Shown here piece by piece: positions 1-7,639 of a stretch of DNA of 64,000 nt. The stretch is from NCBI RefSeq assembly GCF_029338295.1, contig NZ_CP119791.1:2232001-2296000 (forward strand), in the 5' to 3' direction. The DNA is from Haladaptatus sp. QDMS2. GTDB taxonomy: Archaea; Halobacteriota; Halobacteria; Halobacteriales; Halococcaceae. Positions within the stretch are counted from its first letter, which is position 1, and every line of letters starts with the position of its first letter. The notes beneath the pieces were generated by a model. It was not told where the DNA came from and ran no database searches. It saw nothing but the letters and a program-made list of their open reading frames with translations. The position numbers were made by a program, and so were the translations under genes.

Positions 1-1
1 G

Positions 2-997
2 GGCCTCGTGCAGGTCAGTTTTGGCGCGTACTCGATGAGTCTCGGGGAGGCGTGGCGGGCGGTGTTCAACCCGAACGTCATCTTCAACGTCCAGACGTGG
101 CAGGCGTTCCTCCTCGGCGGCGAAGTGCCCGAGATGACGAAACAGAGCCTCATCGTCTGGAACATCCGCCTGCCGCGGGTGTTCGTCGCGATGCTCGTCG
201 GGATGAACCTCGCTGTCTCAGGAGCCATCTTCCAGGCGGTCACCCGCAACGAACTCGCGAGTCCGTTCGTCCTCGGCGTCTCCTCGGGTGCAGGACTGCT
301 CATCCTGCTCACGCTCGTCGTGTTTTCGGGACTTACCGCCTTCCTCCCGCTCATCGCCTCCGTCGGCGGGGCGCTCGCGTTCCTCGTCGTCTACGTCATC
401 GCGTGGAAGAACGGGACCTCGCCCGTGCGACTGGTGCTCGCAGGCGTCATCGTCGGCACCGTCTTCGGGAGCCTCCAGACGGCGCTGTTCTTCTTCGCAG
501 ACGACATCGGCGTCGTCCAGTCGGCCATCGCGTGGACCACCGGGTCGCTCACCGGAACCGACTGGGAGCAAGTCCGTATGGCCCTCCCGTGGACGCTCGT
601 CGCCATGTTCCTCGCGCTACTCGGCTCTCGCCAACTCAACCTCCTCATGCTCGGAGAGACCACGGCGAAGTCGCTCGGGATGCGCGTCGAGAAGGTTCGC
701 TTCGCGCTGTCGGGCGTTGCCGTCCTCGCGGCGGCGGCGAGCATCGCCGTCGCGGGTATCGTCGGCTTCGTCGGCCTCATCGTCCCGCACATGGTGCGAA
801 CCATCGTCGGCAGCGACTCGCGGAAACTCGTCGTCGGCTGCATCTTCGCGGGGCCGGCGCTGATGGTCGCCGCAGACGTCGGGGCGCGCCTCGTGTTGAA
901 CCCCGTCCAGATTCCAGTCGGCATCGTCACCGGCCTCGTCGGCGGTCCGTACTTCCTCTATCTGATGCGAAAACAGGATTCGATGGGTGAACTCTGA
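2..997 (+). CDS. FecCD-family iron/siderophore ABC transporter permease (5' end cut)
   Basis: This is the membrane permease of a type II ABC importer of the FecCD/BtuC family, which moves iron-siderophore, heme or cobalamin across the membrane. Visible family features are the early segment ending LRPRVFVAML-type (here IRLPRVFVAMLVG), the ASPFVLGVSSGAG region, and GFVGLIVPHMVR, which contacts the ATPase. The reading frame is open to the window edge and the usual first transmembrane helix is missing, so the true start lies upstream; the GTG at 8 is probably internal. Its stop overlaps the start of the ATPase gene, so the two are translationally coupled. The substrate cannot be read from the permease; the iron-type operators downstream at 1876-1931 point to iron. 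Confidence 0.9.
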   Translation, partial: GLVQVSFGAYSMSLGEAWRAVFNPNVIFNVQTWQAFLLGGEVPEMTKQSLIVWNIRLPRVFVAMLVGMNLAVSGAIFQAVTRNELASPFVLGVSSGAGLLILLTLVVFSGLTAFLPLIASVGGALAFLVVYVIAWKNGTSPVRLVLAGVIVGTVFGSLQTALFFFADDIGVVQSAIAWTTGSLTGTDWEQVRMALPWTLVAMFLALLGSRQLNLLMLGETTAKSLGMRVEKVRFALSGVAVLAAAASIAVAGIVGFVGLIVPHMVRTIVGSDSRKLVVGCIFAGPALMVAADVGARLVLNPVQIPVGIVTGLVGGPYFLYLMRKQDSMGEL

Positions 998-1851
998 TGA
1001 GCGACAGCCACCACATCACCGAGCGAATCGACGCGGAAGCTGAAGCGGACGAGCGACCGCCGAGTGAACTCGTCGGCGAGGCGCTCGAAATTGGCTATCC
1101 CACCACGGACGAACCGGTCGTCGAGTGCGACACGGTCGTCCTGCCGGCGGGTGAGGTGACGGCGCTGGTCGGGCCGAACGGCAGTGGCAAGAGCACGCTG
1201 CTGAAGACGATGGCCAACCAGCTCGCCCCCGACGGCGGACACATCCTGCTCGACGGCGAGCGCATCCAGTCGTTCGACTCGAAGCAACTCGCCCAGCACC
1301 TCGGCTTGCTCTCGCAGGAGAACGACTCGCCGGGGACGCTCACCGTCGAAGAACTCGTCTATCACGGCCGGTATCCCCACCGGAGTTTCTTCGATTCGCT
1401 CTCCGCGGCGGACCGCGAGGCAGTAGACCGCGCAATCGACTTGGCTGGCGTCGAGAATCTCCGCGACGCCGAGATGGGAAATCTGAGCGGCGGGCAAAAG
1501 CAACTCGCGTGGATCGCGATGGTGCTCGCCCAGGACACGGACGTTCTCCTGCTCGACGAGCCGACCACGTACTTGGACCTCCACCACCAGCTTCGCGTGA
1601 TGGAGGTCGTGCGGACGCTCAACCGCGAGAAGGGCGTCACCGTCGGCATCGTGCTCCACGACATCGGACAGGCAGCGCGGTTCGCGGACAACCTCATCGC
1701 GATGAAGGACGGCGCGTTGTACGACTGGGGACCGCCGCGCGAAGTCGTGACGGAGGAACTGCTCGCAGACGTGTTCCGCGTCGACGCGGACGTGGACGGC
1801 GAGAGCCCCACCGGCCCCCACATCGCCCCCCACCGCGCCATCGAACGGTGA
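997..1851 (+). CDS. ABC transporter ATP-binding protein (FecE-like)
   Basis: ATPase subunit that drives the FecCD permease encoded just upstream. It has a Walker A GPNGSGKST near residues 64-72, the ABC signature LSGGQKQLAWIAMVLA, Walker B VLLLDEPTTYLD and the switch histidine in IVLHDIGQAARFAD. Length (284 residues) is a little above the family norm because of an acidic N-terminal extension of about 28 residues before the ATPase fold, a common haloarchaeal feature. The start codon overlaps the permease stop. The receptor genes follow after an 82-bp gap with its own promoter, so receptors can be made separately from the membrane complex. Confidence 0.93.
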   Translation: MSDSHHITERIDAEAEADERPPSELVGEALEIGYPTTDEPVVECDTVVLPAGEVTALVGPNGSGKSTLLKTMANQLAPDGGHILLDGERIQSFDSKQLAQHLGLLSQENDSPGTLTVEELVYHGRYPHRSFFDSLSAADREAVDRAIDLAGVENLRDAEMGNLSGGQKQLAWIAMVLAQDTDVLLLDEPTTYLDLHHQLRVMEVVRTLNREKGVTVGIVLHDIGQAARFADNLIAMKDGALYDWGPPREVVTEELLADVFRVDADVDGESPTGPHIAPHRAIER

Positions 1852-1875
1852 GTTCAGGGCGCGAGCACAGACCGT

Positions 1876-1897
1876 ATTTTTAGGCCGACCTAAAAAT
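1876..1897. promoter_or_regulatory. Upstream palindromic operator, DtxR/IdeR-like
   Basis: Perfect inverted repeat with 9-bp arms ATTTTTAGG and CCTAAAAAT around a 4-bp spacer. The core TTAGG-N4-CCTAA resembles the known DtxR/IdeR iron-box half-sites. Its centre is 36 bp from the centre of the second palindrome. It lies upstream of the TATA box of the first receptor gene. Binding by an iron-dependent repressor is inference. Confidence 0.75.
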
Positions 1898-1905
1898 CGG
1901 AGCTG

Positions 1906-1913
1906 TTATATAT
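1906..1913 (+). promoter_or_regulatory. TATA box of the receptor operon
   Basis: TTATATAT sits 21-28 bp before the ATG at 1934, the distance expected for a leaderless haloarchaeal transcript. It lies between the two iron-box-like palindromes and touches the second. Confidence 0.7.
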
Positions 1914-1931
1914 TTTTAGGCTAGCCTAAAA
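1914..1931. promoter_or_regulatory. Start-site palindromic operator, DtxR/IdeR-like
   Basis: Perfect 18-bp palindrome TTTTAGGCTAGCCTAAAA ending 3 bases before the start codon at 1934. It shares the core TTTTAGG-N4-CCTAAAA with the palindrome at 1876-1897. A protein bound here would cover the space between TATA box and transcription start, a classic repressor position. Confidence 0.8.
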
Positions 1932-1933
1932 CT

Positions 1934-3121
1934 ATGCGAGATTCACAGACGGGCACGGACGGCGTGACGAGACGGACCTACCTGAAATACGGGAGCGCGG
2001 CACTCGGAAGCGCGTTCGTCGCTGGGTGTACGGGCGGCGCAGACGAAGCGCCGGGCACGGAGGGGTCGGACGACAAACCGACCGCAGAAGGTGGAGACAG
2101 CACCTACTCGATCACCATGGAACCGATGGGCGAGGTCACATTCGAGTCGGTCCCCGAGCGGTGGGTCGCCTACGACGGCGGCTACGCCGACATGGGCGTC
2201 GCCCTCGGGAAGGGAGACGGCATGGCCGGAATCGGCAGTTCAGACCGCTACTACACGCAGGTGTACGACGAACTGCCGGGCGTGAGCGTCGACCGCGAAT
2301 CGCTCGAAGCCAACGACCTGGGAGAGGCGGGCATGTCCAAGGAATTGTTCTACGAACTCGACTGCGACGTCCACGTGATGGACCCGCAGATGCTCGTAAA
2401 CTGGTTCGACTGGAAGGAATCCGATGTCGAGGAAATCGAGACGGGCGTCGGACCATTCGTCGGCAACCTCATCTTCCGCCGGGAAGACGAGTGGCACGAC
2501 TACCGCTACTACACCCTCTACGAGGCCTTCGAGAAGGTCGCTCAGCTGTTCGGCGAAGTCGAACGGTACGAGGCCTTCGAGACGCTCCACGACGAGTTCA
2601 TCGCCGACGTGCAGGCGAAGCTTCCGCCAGCAGACGAGCGCCCGAACGTCCTCCTCGTCTACGCGGGAAGCGACCAGCCCGAGGAGTTCTCCCCCTACCG
2701 GCTGAACGACAAGGGGACGAGCAAGAAACAGTGGCACGACCTCGGCGTGAGTGACGCGCTCGCGGGAACGGACGTCGACGGCCTGAGCACGACCGACCGC
2801 GGGAAGATTGACTACGAGACGATGCTCGAAATCGACCCCGACGTCATCATGCTCCGGGCCCACGAGCGCAAGTCGGCCGCCGAGTTCCAGGAGACGGTGC
2901 TCTCGTTCATGCAAGACCACCCCGTCGCGCGCGAACTCACGGCCGTCCAGAACGGCCGGGTCTATCGCGGTGGCTACCTCTTTCAGGGACCGATTCATAA
3001 CCTGTTTCTCACCGAACGGGGCGCACAACAACTCTATCCCGACGTGTTCGGCGAAGTTACGGGCGACGACCAGTTGTTCGACCGCCAGCGCGTCGCAGAC
3101 ATCGTGAACGGGGAGTTCTGA
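1934..3121 (+). CDS. Iron-type ABC substrate-binding lipoprotein 1
   Basis: Extracytoplasmic receptor for the FecCD importer. The N-terminus has a Tat motif (TRRTYLKYG) and a lipobox ending AGC near residue 32, so it should be exported folded and lipid-anchored. The mature part has the two-lobed periplasmic-binding-protein form of this family: early EVTFESVPERWVAYDG, and a late DPDVIMLRAHER segment followed by AVQNGRVYRGG. It is 395 residues, longer than most siderophore receptors. Transcription is predicted from the TATA box at 1906 under two iron-box-like palindromes. A related receptor gene follows one base after its stop. The ligand could be a siderophore, heme or another chelate. Confidence 0.87.
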   Translation: MRDSQTGTDGVTRRTYLKYGSAALGSAFVAGCTGGADEAPGTEGSDDKPTAEGGDSTYSITMEPMGEVTFESVPERWVAYDGGYADMGVALGKGDGMAGIGSSDRYYTQVYDELPGVSVDRESLEANDLGEAGMSKELFYELDCDVHVMDPQMLVNWFDWKESDVEEIETGVGPFVGNLIFRREDEWHDYRYYTLYEAFEKVAQLFGEVERYEAFETLHDEFIADVQAKLPPADERPNVLLVYAGSDQPEEFSPYRLNDKGTSKKQWHDLGVSDALAGTDVDGLSTTDRGKIDYETMLEIDPDVIMLRAHERKSAAEFQETVLSFMQDHPVARELTAVQNGRVYRGGYLFQGPIHNLFLTERGAQQLYPDVFGEVTGDDQLFDRQRVADIVNGEF

Positions 3122-3122
3122 C

Positions 3123-4337
3123 GTGAGCGAGACGGGAAGCGACCGCACGACTGGCCCGACTCGACGCCAATATCTTGTCTCCGGCGGAGCAGTCGTCGCC
3201 GGCGGCCTCCTCGCCGGGTGCACCTCGTCGAAGTCGCCTGACGAGACGACGGGAACGGCAATGAGTGGCCCGGATTCGTCGGTGAAACCATACACGGCAA
3301 CCATCTCTCCCGTCGGCGAGGTGACGGTCGACGGTGTCCCGGAACGCGTGTTCACCGTCTTCCCGCAGTACCTCGACATGGCCGTCGCACTCGGCCACGG
3401 CGACGCGGTCAACGCGGTGTACGTCCCGGAGATGTCCGGGACGACGATGAACCACTACTACCACCACTTAGACGGCGTCTCTCTCGACTGGGAGGGACTT
3501 CACGACCCGCTGGCCGACGGGCTCTCGAAGGAACTCCTGTACGAACTCAACAGCGACGTCCACCTCGCCGACCCTACGTGGGTGGCCACTCAGGACAGCT
3601 GGACCGAATCCGACGTTTCCGAGGTGGCGACCCAACTTGCCCCCTGGTTCGGCAACTTCTACAGCGGGACGCAGGCCGCGCCGCCGTCGGGGGCCGACGA
3701 GTACGAGTATTACACGCTCTGGGAACTGTTCGAGAGGATGGCGGCGGTGTTCGACGAACGAGAGCGATACGAGGCGCTCGAACAGGTCCACGCTGACCTC
3801 GTCTCGCACATCCAGGAGAATCTCCCACCGAAAGTCGAGCGACCGACCGCGGTCCGCGCCACACTTTCTGCCGACGGGACGAAATTCTGGACGTACCACC
3901 TCAACGAACCGGGGTACTGGCTGGCCGACACCCGCCCCCTCGGCGCGAACGACGCGTTCGAATCGGCAGACTGGGGCGGTCTGTGGGGCACGGTCGATTA
4001 CGAGGCCATGCTCGAAGCAGACCCGGACGTCATCCTCCACCTGTGGGGGCTGACGCCGAGTTACAGCATGTCCGAGACGCGCGCGACACTCTCGAACGAC
4101 CCGGCAGGCAAGCAGTTGCGGGCGGTCAAAAACGACCGCGTCTACGCCGCTGGGATGCGCTATCAGGGGCCGATAATGAACCTCTTTCAGCTCGAGATGG
4201 GCGCAAAACAGCTCTACCCCGACGTGTTCGGCCCGTGGCCAGGGTACGAAGACGGCGACCACTACCCGGAGATACAAGAGGATGAACACCTGTTCGACCG
4301 CCAGCGCGTCGCCGATATCGTGACCGGCGAGTTCTGA
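3123..4337 (+). CDS. Iron-type ABC substrate-binding lipoprotein 2 (paralog)
   Basis: Second receptor of the same family as the protein encoded just upstream. It also has a Tat motif (TRRQYLVSGG), a lipobox ending AGC and a shared ending (LYPDVFG, then LFDRQRVADIV-GEF in both). Shared segments such as GLSKELLYELNSDVHLADP against GMSKELFYELDCDVHVMDP show that the pair arose by duplication. The GTG start lies one base after the previous stop. Divergence in the middle and an insert near the C-terminus (WPGYEDGDHYPEI) suggest different ligand specificity while the two share one permease and ATPase. Confidence 0.87.
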   Translation: MSETGSDRTTGPTRRQYLVSGGAVVAGGLLAGCTSSKSPDETTGTAMSGPDSSVKPYTATISPVGEVTVDGVPERVFTVFPQYLDMAVALGHGDAVNAVYVPEMSGTTMNHYYHHLDGVSLDWEGLHDPLADGLSKELLYELNSDVHLADPTWVATQDSWTESDVSEVATQLAPWFGNFYSGTQAAPPSGADEYEYYTLWELFERMAAVFDERERYEALEQVHADLVSHIQENLPPKVERPTAVRATLSADGTKFWTYHLNEPGYWLADTRPLGANDAFESADWGGLWGTVDYEAMLEADPDVILHLWGLTPSYSMSETRATLSNDPAGKQLRAVKNDRVYAAGMRYQGPIMNLFQLEMGAKQLYPDVFGPWPGYEDGDHYPEIQEDEHLFDRQRVADIVTGEF

Positions 4338-4350
4338 AGAAGGAACCGAT

Positions 4351-5001
4351 TCAATCGACCAGACCGGAGACGAGTTCCCGGACGGCGTCGATTTCGTCGT
4401 CGTTCACCGTGTGGCCCATGCCGCGGTAGATGCGTTCGTCGACTTCTGCGCCGAGTTCGGAGAGGACTTTGGTGGTTTCCTGGACTCGGTCGAGCGGAAT
4501 GTGTGGGTCGGAGTCGGAGCAGCCGAGGAACACTGGCGTCTCTTCTAAGTCACCCTCGTAGTTGCGCGGCGTCCCCCGCGGGCCGATGAGGCCGGCGCTC
4601 AGCCCCGCGACGCCGCCGTAGCGTTTCGCGTTGCGAGCGATGTACTCGGTGGCCAGACAGCCACCCTGTGAGAAGCCGACGAGTGCGGTATTTTCGGCCG
4701 GGATGCCGGCCTCCTCGATTTCCGCGAGCAGGTCGGCGACGAGTTCGAGCGCAGAGGAGAGGTGGGGCTCGTTCGTCGAGATGTGGTTCATGAACGAGTA
4801 GGGATACCACGTGTTGTTCGCCGCCTGCGGGGCGAGATACGCGACGCCGTCGACGGCCAGTTGGTCGCCGAGCGCGAGGATGCCGGTGGCCATCGCGCCG
4901 CGCCCGTGGAGCAGGATGACGGCCGCCTCGGCTTCTTCGAGGGGCGTCCCGCCGCGGGAGACGTGCTGGCCCTGGTGGGGATGTTCGTCCGTCGTGCTCA
5001 T
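4351..5001 (-). CDS. mhqD: Phospholipase/carboxylesterase family hydrolase (MhqD-like)
   Basis: Alpha/beta hydrolase of the phospholipase/carboxylesterase family. The nucleophile elbow is GFSQGG, the acid is in CSDSDPHIP and the catalytic histidine is in YRGMGHTVND. HGRGA forms the oxyanion region. Length (216 residues) fits the family. Its start overlaps the stop of the MhqO-like dioxygenase gene by 4 bases, so the two are one operon. In Bacillus, MhqO and MhqD are induced by quinones and hydroquinones; the same pairing here suggests a shared role. The natural substrate of MhqD-type hydrolases is not settled. Confidence 0.85.
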   Translation of the reverse strand: MSTTDEHPHQGQHVSRGGTPLEEAEAAVILLHGRGAMATGILALGDQLAVDGVAYLAPQAANNTWYPYSFMNHISTNEPHLSSALELVADLLAEIEEAGIPAENTALVGFSQGGCLATEYIARNAKRYGGVAGLSAGLIGPRGTPRNYEGDLEETPVFLGCSDSDPHIPLDRVQETTKVLSELGAEVDERIYRGMGHTVNDDEIDAVRELVSGLVD

Positions 5002-5972
5002 TGTTCGGCCTCCATCGTGGCCGGGCGAGAGACGTCGAGCGGCGGCAGGTTCGCTTCGATTTCCTCACGGCGACCTTCGAGCCATTCGGGAAGCACGAGG
5101 CTCGTGCCGAGGGCGTCGAGTTCCTCGTCTACGGTGTAGCCGGGGTTCTCGGTCGCGATTTCGAACAGCACGCCGCCGGGTTCGCGGAAGTAAATCGAGT
5201 GGAACCACTTGCGGTCGATGATGTCGGTCACGTTCAACTGCCGGGCGACGAGCGCCTTGCGCCACGATTCGTGAACCTCGTCGTTCGGGACGCGGAAGGC
5301 GACGTGGTGGACCGTCCCCGCACCGGGAACGCCACGCTCACGGTCGGAATCTTCGACGATGTCCACGACGAAGCCGCGGTCACCGGACGACCGGAACCGC
5401 TGGCGTTCTGCGTCCACGTCGCCGACGCGCTCGTAGCCCATCGCCGAGAGCAGGTCGGCCGTCGGGCCGGCGGCTCTGAGCGCGAGCGTCACGCCGAAGA
5501 AACCGCGAATCTGGTTTTCTGCAGGAACCGGACTCTCGTCCCACGGGGTGCCCGCCGGGGCGTCCGGGTGGGCGACGAGTTCGAGTTGTAGGCCGTCCGG
5601 GTCACGGAACGGGACGACCGTCTCGTCTGCACGCTGTTCCGGGTCGCTGTACTCGACGCCCAGGTCTTCGAACCGTTCGACCCAGTAGTCGACCGCGTCC
5701 GGGTCTACGAGAAAGCTCGTCGTCTGCGCCATGCCCGCCCCGGCGCGGCCCGGCCGGGCGTGTTCGATGGGGAAGAAGGTCATCGAGGTGCCCGGAGAGC
5801 CGGCCCCGTCGCCGTAGAACAGGTGGTAGGTGTGAACCTCGTCCTGGTTCACGCTCTGTTTCACGAGACGCAGCCCGAGGGTCTCGGTGTAGAAATCGAC
5901 GTTTCGCTGGGGGTCGCTCGCGAGCGCCGTGACGTGGTGGATGCCTTCCGTAGGGTCGAAATCTGATGTCAC
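4998..5972 (-). CDS. mhqO: MhqO-like ring-cleaving dioxygenase (glyoxalase fold)
   Basis: Vicinal-oxygen-chelate protein with two glyoxalase domains, matching the MhqO/LinE family that opens hydroquinone rings using a ferrous ion. Likely metal ligands are the histidine of GIHHVTAL, one in GTVHHVAFRV and the glutamate of GGVLFEIATENPG. The frame stays open to 6026, but the GTG at 5972 is preferred: it gives the family-like N-terminus before GIHHVTALASDP, and a TATA-like ATTTTC stretch near 5997-6005 sits at leaderless distance. It overlaps the hydrolase gene downstream by 4 bases. Role in quinone detoxification is inferred from family and pairing. Confidence 0.87.
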   Translation of the reverse strand: MTSDFDPTEGIHHVTALASDPQRNVDFYTETLGLRLVKQSVNQDEVHTYHLFYGDGAGSPGTSMTFFPIEHARPGRAGAGMAQTTSFLVDPDAVDYWVERFEDLGVEYSDPEQRADETVVPFRDPDGLQLELVAHPDAPAGTPWDESPVPAENQIRGFFGVTLALRAAGPTADLLSAMGYERVGDVDAERQRFRSSGDRGFVVDIVEDSDRERGVPGAGTVHHVAFRVPNDEVHESWRKALVARQLNVTDIIDRKWFHSIYFREPGGVLFEIATENPGYTVDEELDALGTSLVLPEWLEGRREEIEANLPPLDVSRPATMEAEQ

Positions 5973-6064
5973 GTTACTCGCACTAAGCGATGGGCACGAA
6001 AATACCTTCGCAGACACCACAGCCACCAGGTGACGCCGATGTTAGCTGCAGCCCCCAACGGGGT

Positions 6065-7639
6065 CTACGGATCGAGGGCGGCAAGTCGGGGATTCTCCCC
6101 CGGCAGCGGATGCGGGTCGAAACCGTCGATGCCTGCGGCGAGGCCAAAGGAGTTGTCGAGCGTGAACACCGGGAGCGCCACCCGCTCTTCGAGCAGGGTA
6201 CGCGTCGCCGACTCGTACAGGTCGCGGCGACGCGCCTCGTCGGTGGTTTTGCGTGCGTCATCGAGGGTCTGCATCACCGATTCGTTCTGGTAGAACGTCC
6301 CGTTGGTTCGCCCCTCCGCGTTCTCGTGGAACAATGGGTAGAGGTACGTGTCGGGGTCCGGCCCGCCGGCCCACGCGTCCACGAAGATGTTGTACTCGCT
6401 CGGCGACCCTGAGACGATCTTCTCGCGGAACTCGTCCCACGGGTACTTCTCGGTCCGAGCGCGGTAGAACCCGACCGCAGAGAGGCCGTGGACGAGTTCC
6501 TCCGCGATTTTCTCTCGCAGGAGGTCGTGTTTCGGCACGGCGATAGTCGGGGCCCACGACCCCACGTCGGCCTCGATGAACAACTGCTTCGCTTTCTCTT
6601 TGTTCTTCGCGCGCGGAATCGACCGCCACGCGTCGACCGGCAGTTCCCACTCGCTCGCGAGCTGCGGCGGGAGCAGACCGTACTGGCGTCTGCCAACCGG
6701 CCCGATGAACTGTTCGGTCACCTCGTCCAGGTTCACGAGGTAGTCGATAGCCAGCCGAACCCTCGGGTCGGCGGTCGGCCCCTCGTTGCAGTTGAAGCCG
6801 ATGTAGTGAGAGAGATAGCCCTCTTGAAGAGCCGTTTTCGCGTTCGAGAAGTCCTTCGTCACGTCCCACAACCGCGGATTCACACGTTCGACGATGTCGT
6901 TTTGCCCCGTCTTGAGGCTGGTCGTGCGAGCGAGGTCTGAGTGGTTCTGGACGAACCGGGCGTGCGTGATTGTCGGGGCTGCGTCACCCCAATACTCCGG
7001 CCAGTGGGTGAGCGAGACGTGCTCGCCGAGCGTGGCCGTCTCCACCTCGTAGGGGCCGGAGCCGACGGGTTTCTTGTGGGCGAACTTCTCGGGGTTCGAC
7101 TCTCGGACGCCTTTCGGCACGATGCCCCGAGTGAGCGCGTGGCCCATCGCCGGATACGGGTGCGAGAGGTGGAACGCGACCGTCGTTTCGTCGCGAACCT
7201 CGATGTGGTCGAGTGGCCGCACCTGCCACATATCGGGACGTTCCTCCTCGCGGACCGCGCGGTAGGAGTAAGCCACGTCCGCGGCAGTCACCGCGGCTCC
7301 GTCGTGGAACCGTGCGTCCGTTTCGAGCGTCACGACGTGGGTTTTCCCGTCGTTCTCGACGGTGGGTTCGCCCGCGGCGAGTTGCGGGACGAGGGTCATG
7401 TCGTGGTCGTAGCGGTACAATCCCTCGAACACGTTCGTCGCCACCGACTGCGACCACGGGTCGGCCATCCGAACGGGGTCGAGCGTCTTCGGCGCGAGTG
7501 CCTGGGCGTACCGGACTGAGGGCGCGGAGTCCCGCCCGAGGACGCTCGAACAACCGGCGAGTGCGGCGGTGCTCGCAAGGCCGCCGAGTCCCTTGAGCAC
7601 GCTTCGTCTGCTGAAATCAGTGGTGTCATTCATGGTCAT
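6065..7639 (-). CDS. Peptide/nickel-type ABC substrate-binding protein (SBP_bac_5), solo
   Basis: Family-5 extracellular solute-binding protein, the class that receives oligopeptides, nickel chelates or related ligands. It has a Tat motif (SRRSVLKGLGG) and a lipobox ending AGC, so it is a lipid-anchored exported receptor. Family segments include NVFEGLYRYD, ARFHDGAAVTAADVAYSY and GSGPYEVE. Length 524 residues is typical. Its ATG overlaps the TGA of the APC permease gene by 4 bases, so it belongs to that operon. No DppB/C permease or DppD/F ATPase is nearby, so it either serves a remote ABC complex or helps capture substrate for the neighbouring secondary transporter. Confidence 0.88.
   Translation of the reverse strand: MTMNDTTDFSRRSVLKGLGGLASTAALAGCSSVLGRDSAPSVRYAQALAPKTLDPVRMADPWSQSVATNVFEGLYRYDHDMTLVPQLAAGEPTVENDGKTHVVTLETDARFHDGAAVTAADVAYSYRAVREEERPDMWQVRPLDHIEVRDETTVAFHLSHPYPAMGHALTRGIVPKGVRESNPEKFAHKKPVGSGPYEVETATLGEHVSLTHWPEYWGDAAPTITHARFVQNHSDLARTTSLKTGQNDIVERVNPRLWDVTKDFSNAKTALQEGYLSHYIGFNCNEGPTADPRVRLAIDYLVNLDEVTEQFIGPVGRRQYGLLPPQLASEWELPVDAWRSIPRAKNKEKAKQLFIEADVGSWAPTIAVPKHDLLREKIAEELVHGLSAVGFYRARTEKYPWDEFREKIVSGSPSEYNIFVDAWAGGPDPDTYLYPLFHENAEGRTNGTFYQNESVMQTLDDARKTTDEARRRDLYESATRTLLEERVALPVFTLDNSFGLAAGIDGFDPHPLPGENPRLAALDP

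Noticed and set aside
5973-6026. N-terminal extension of the MhqO-like gene to 6026
   Set aside because: The extra residues are not family-like, and a TATA-like element lies within this stretch.
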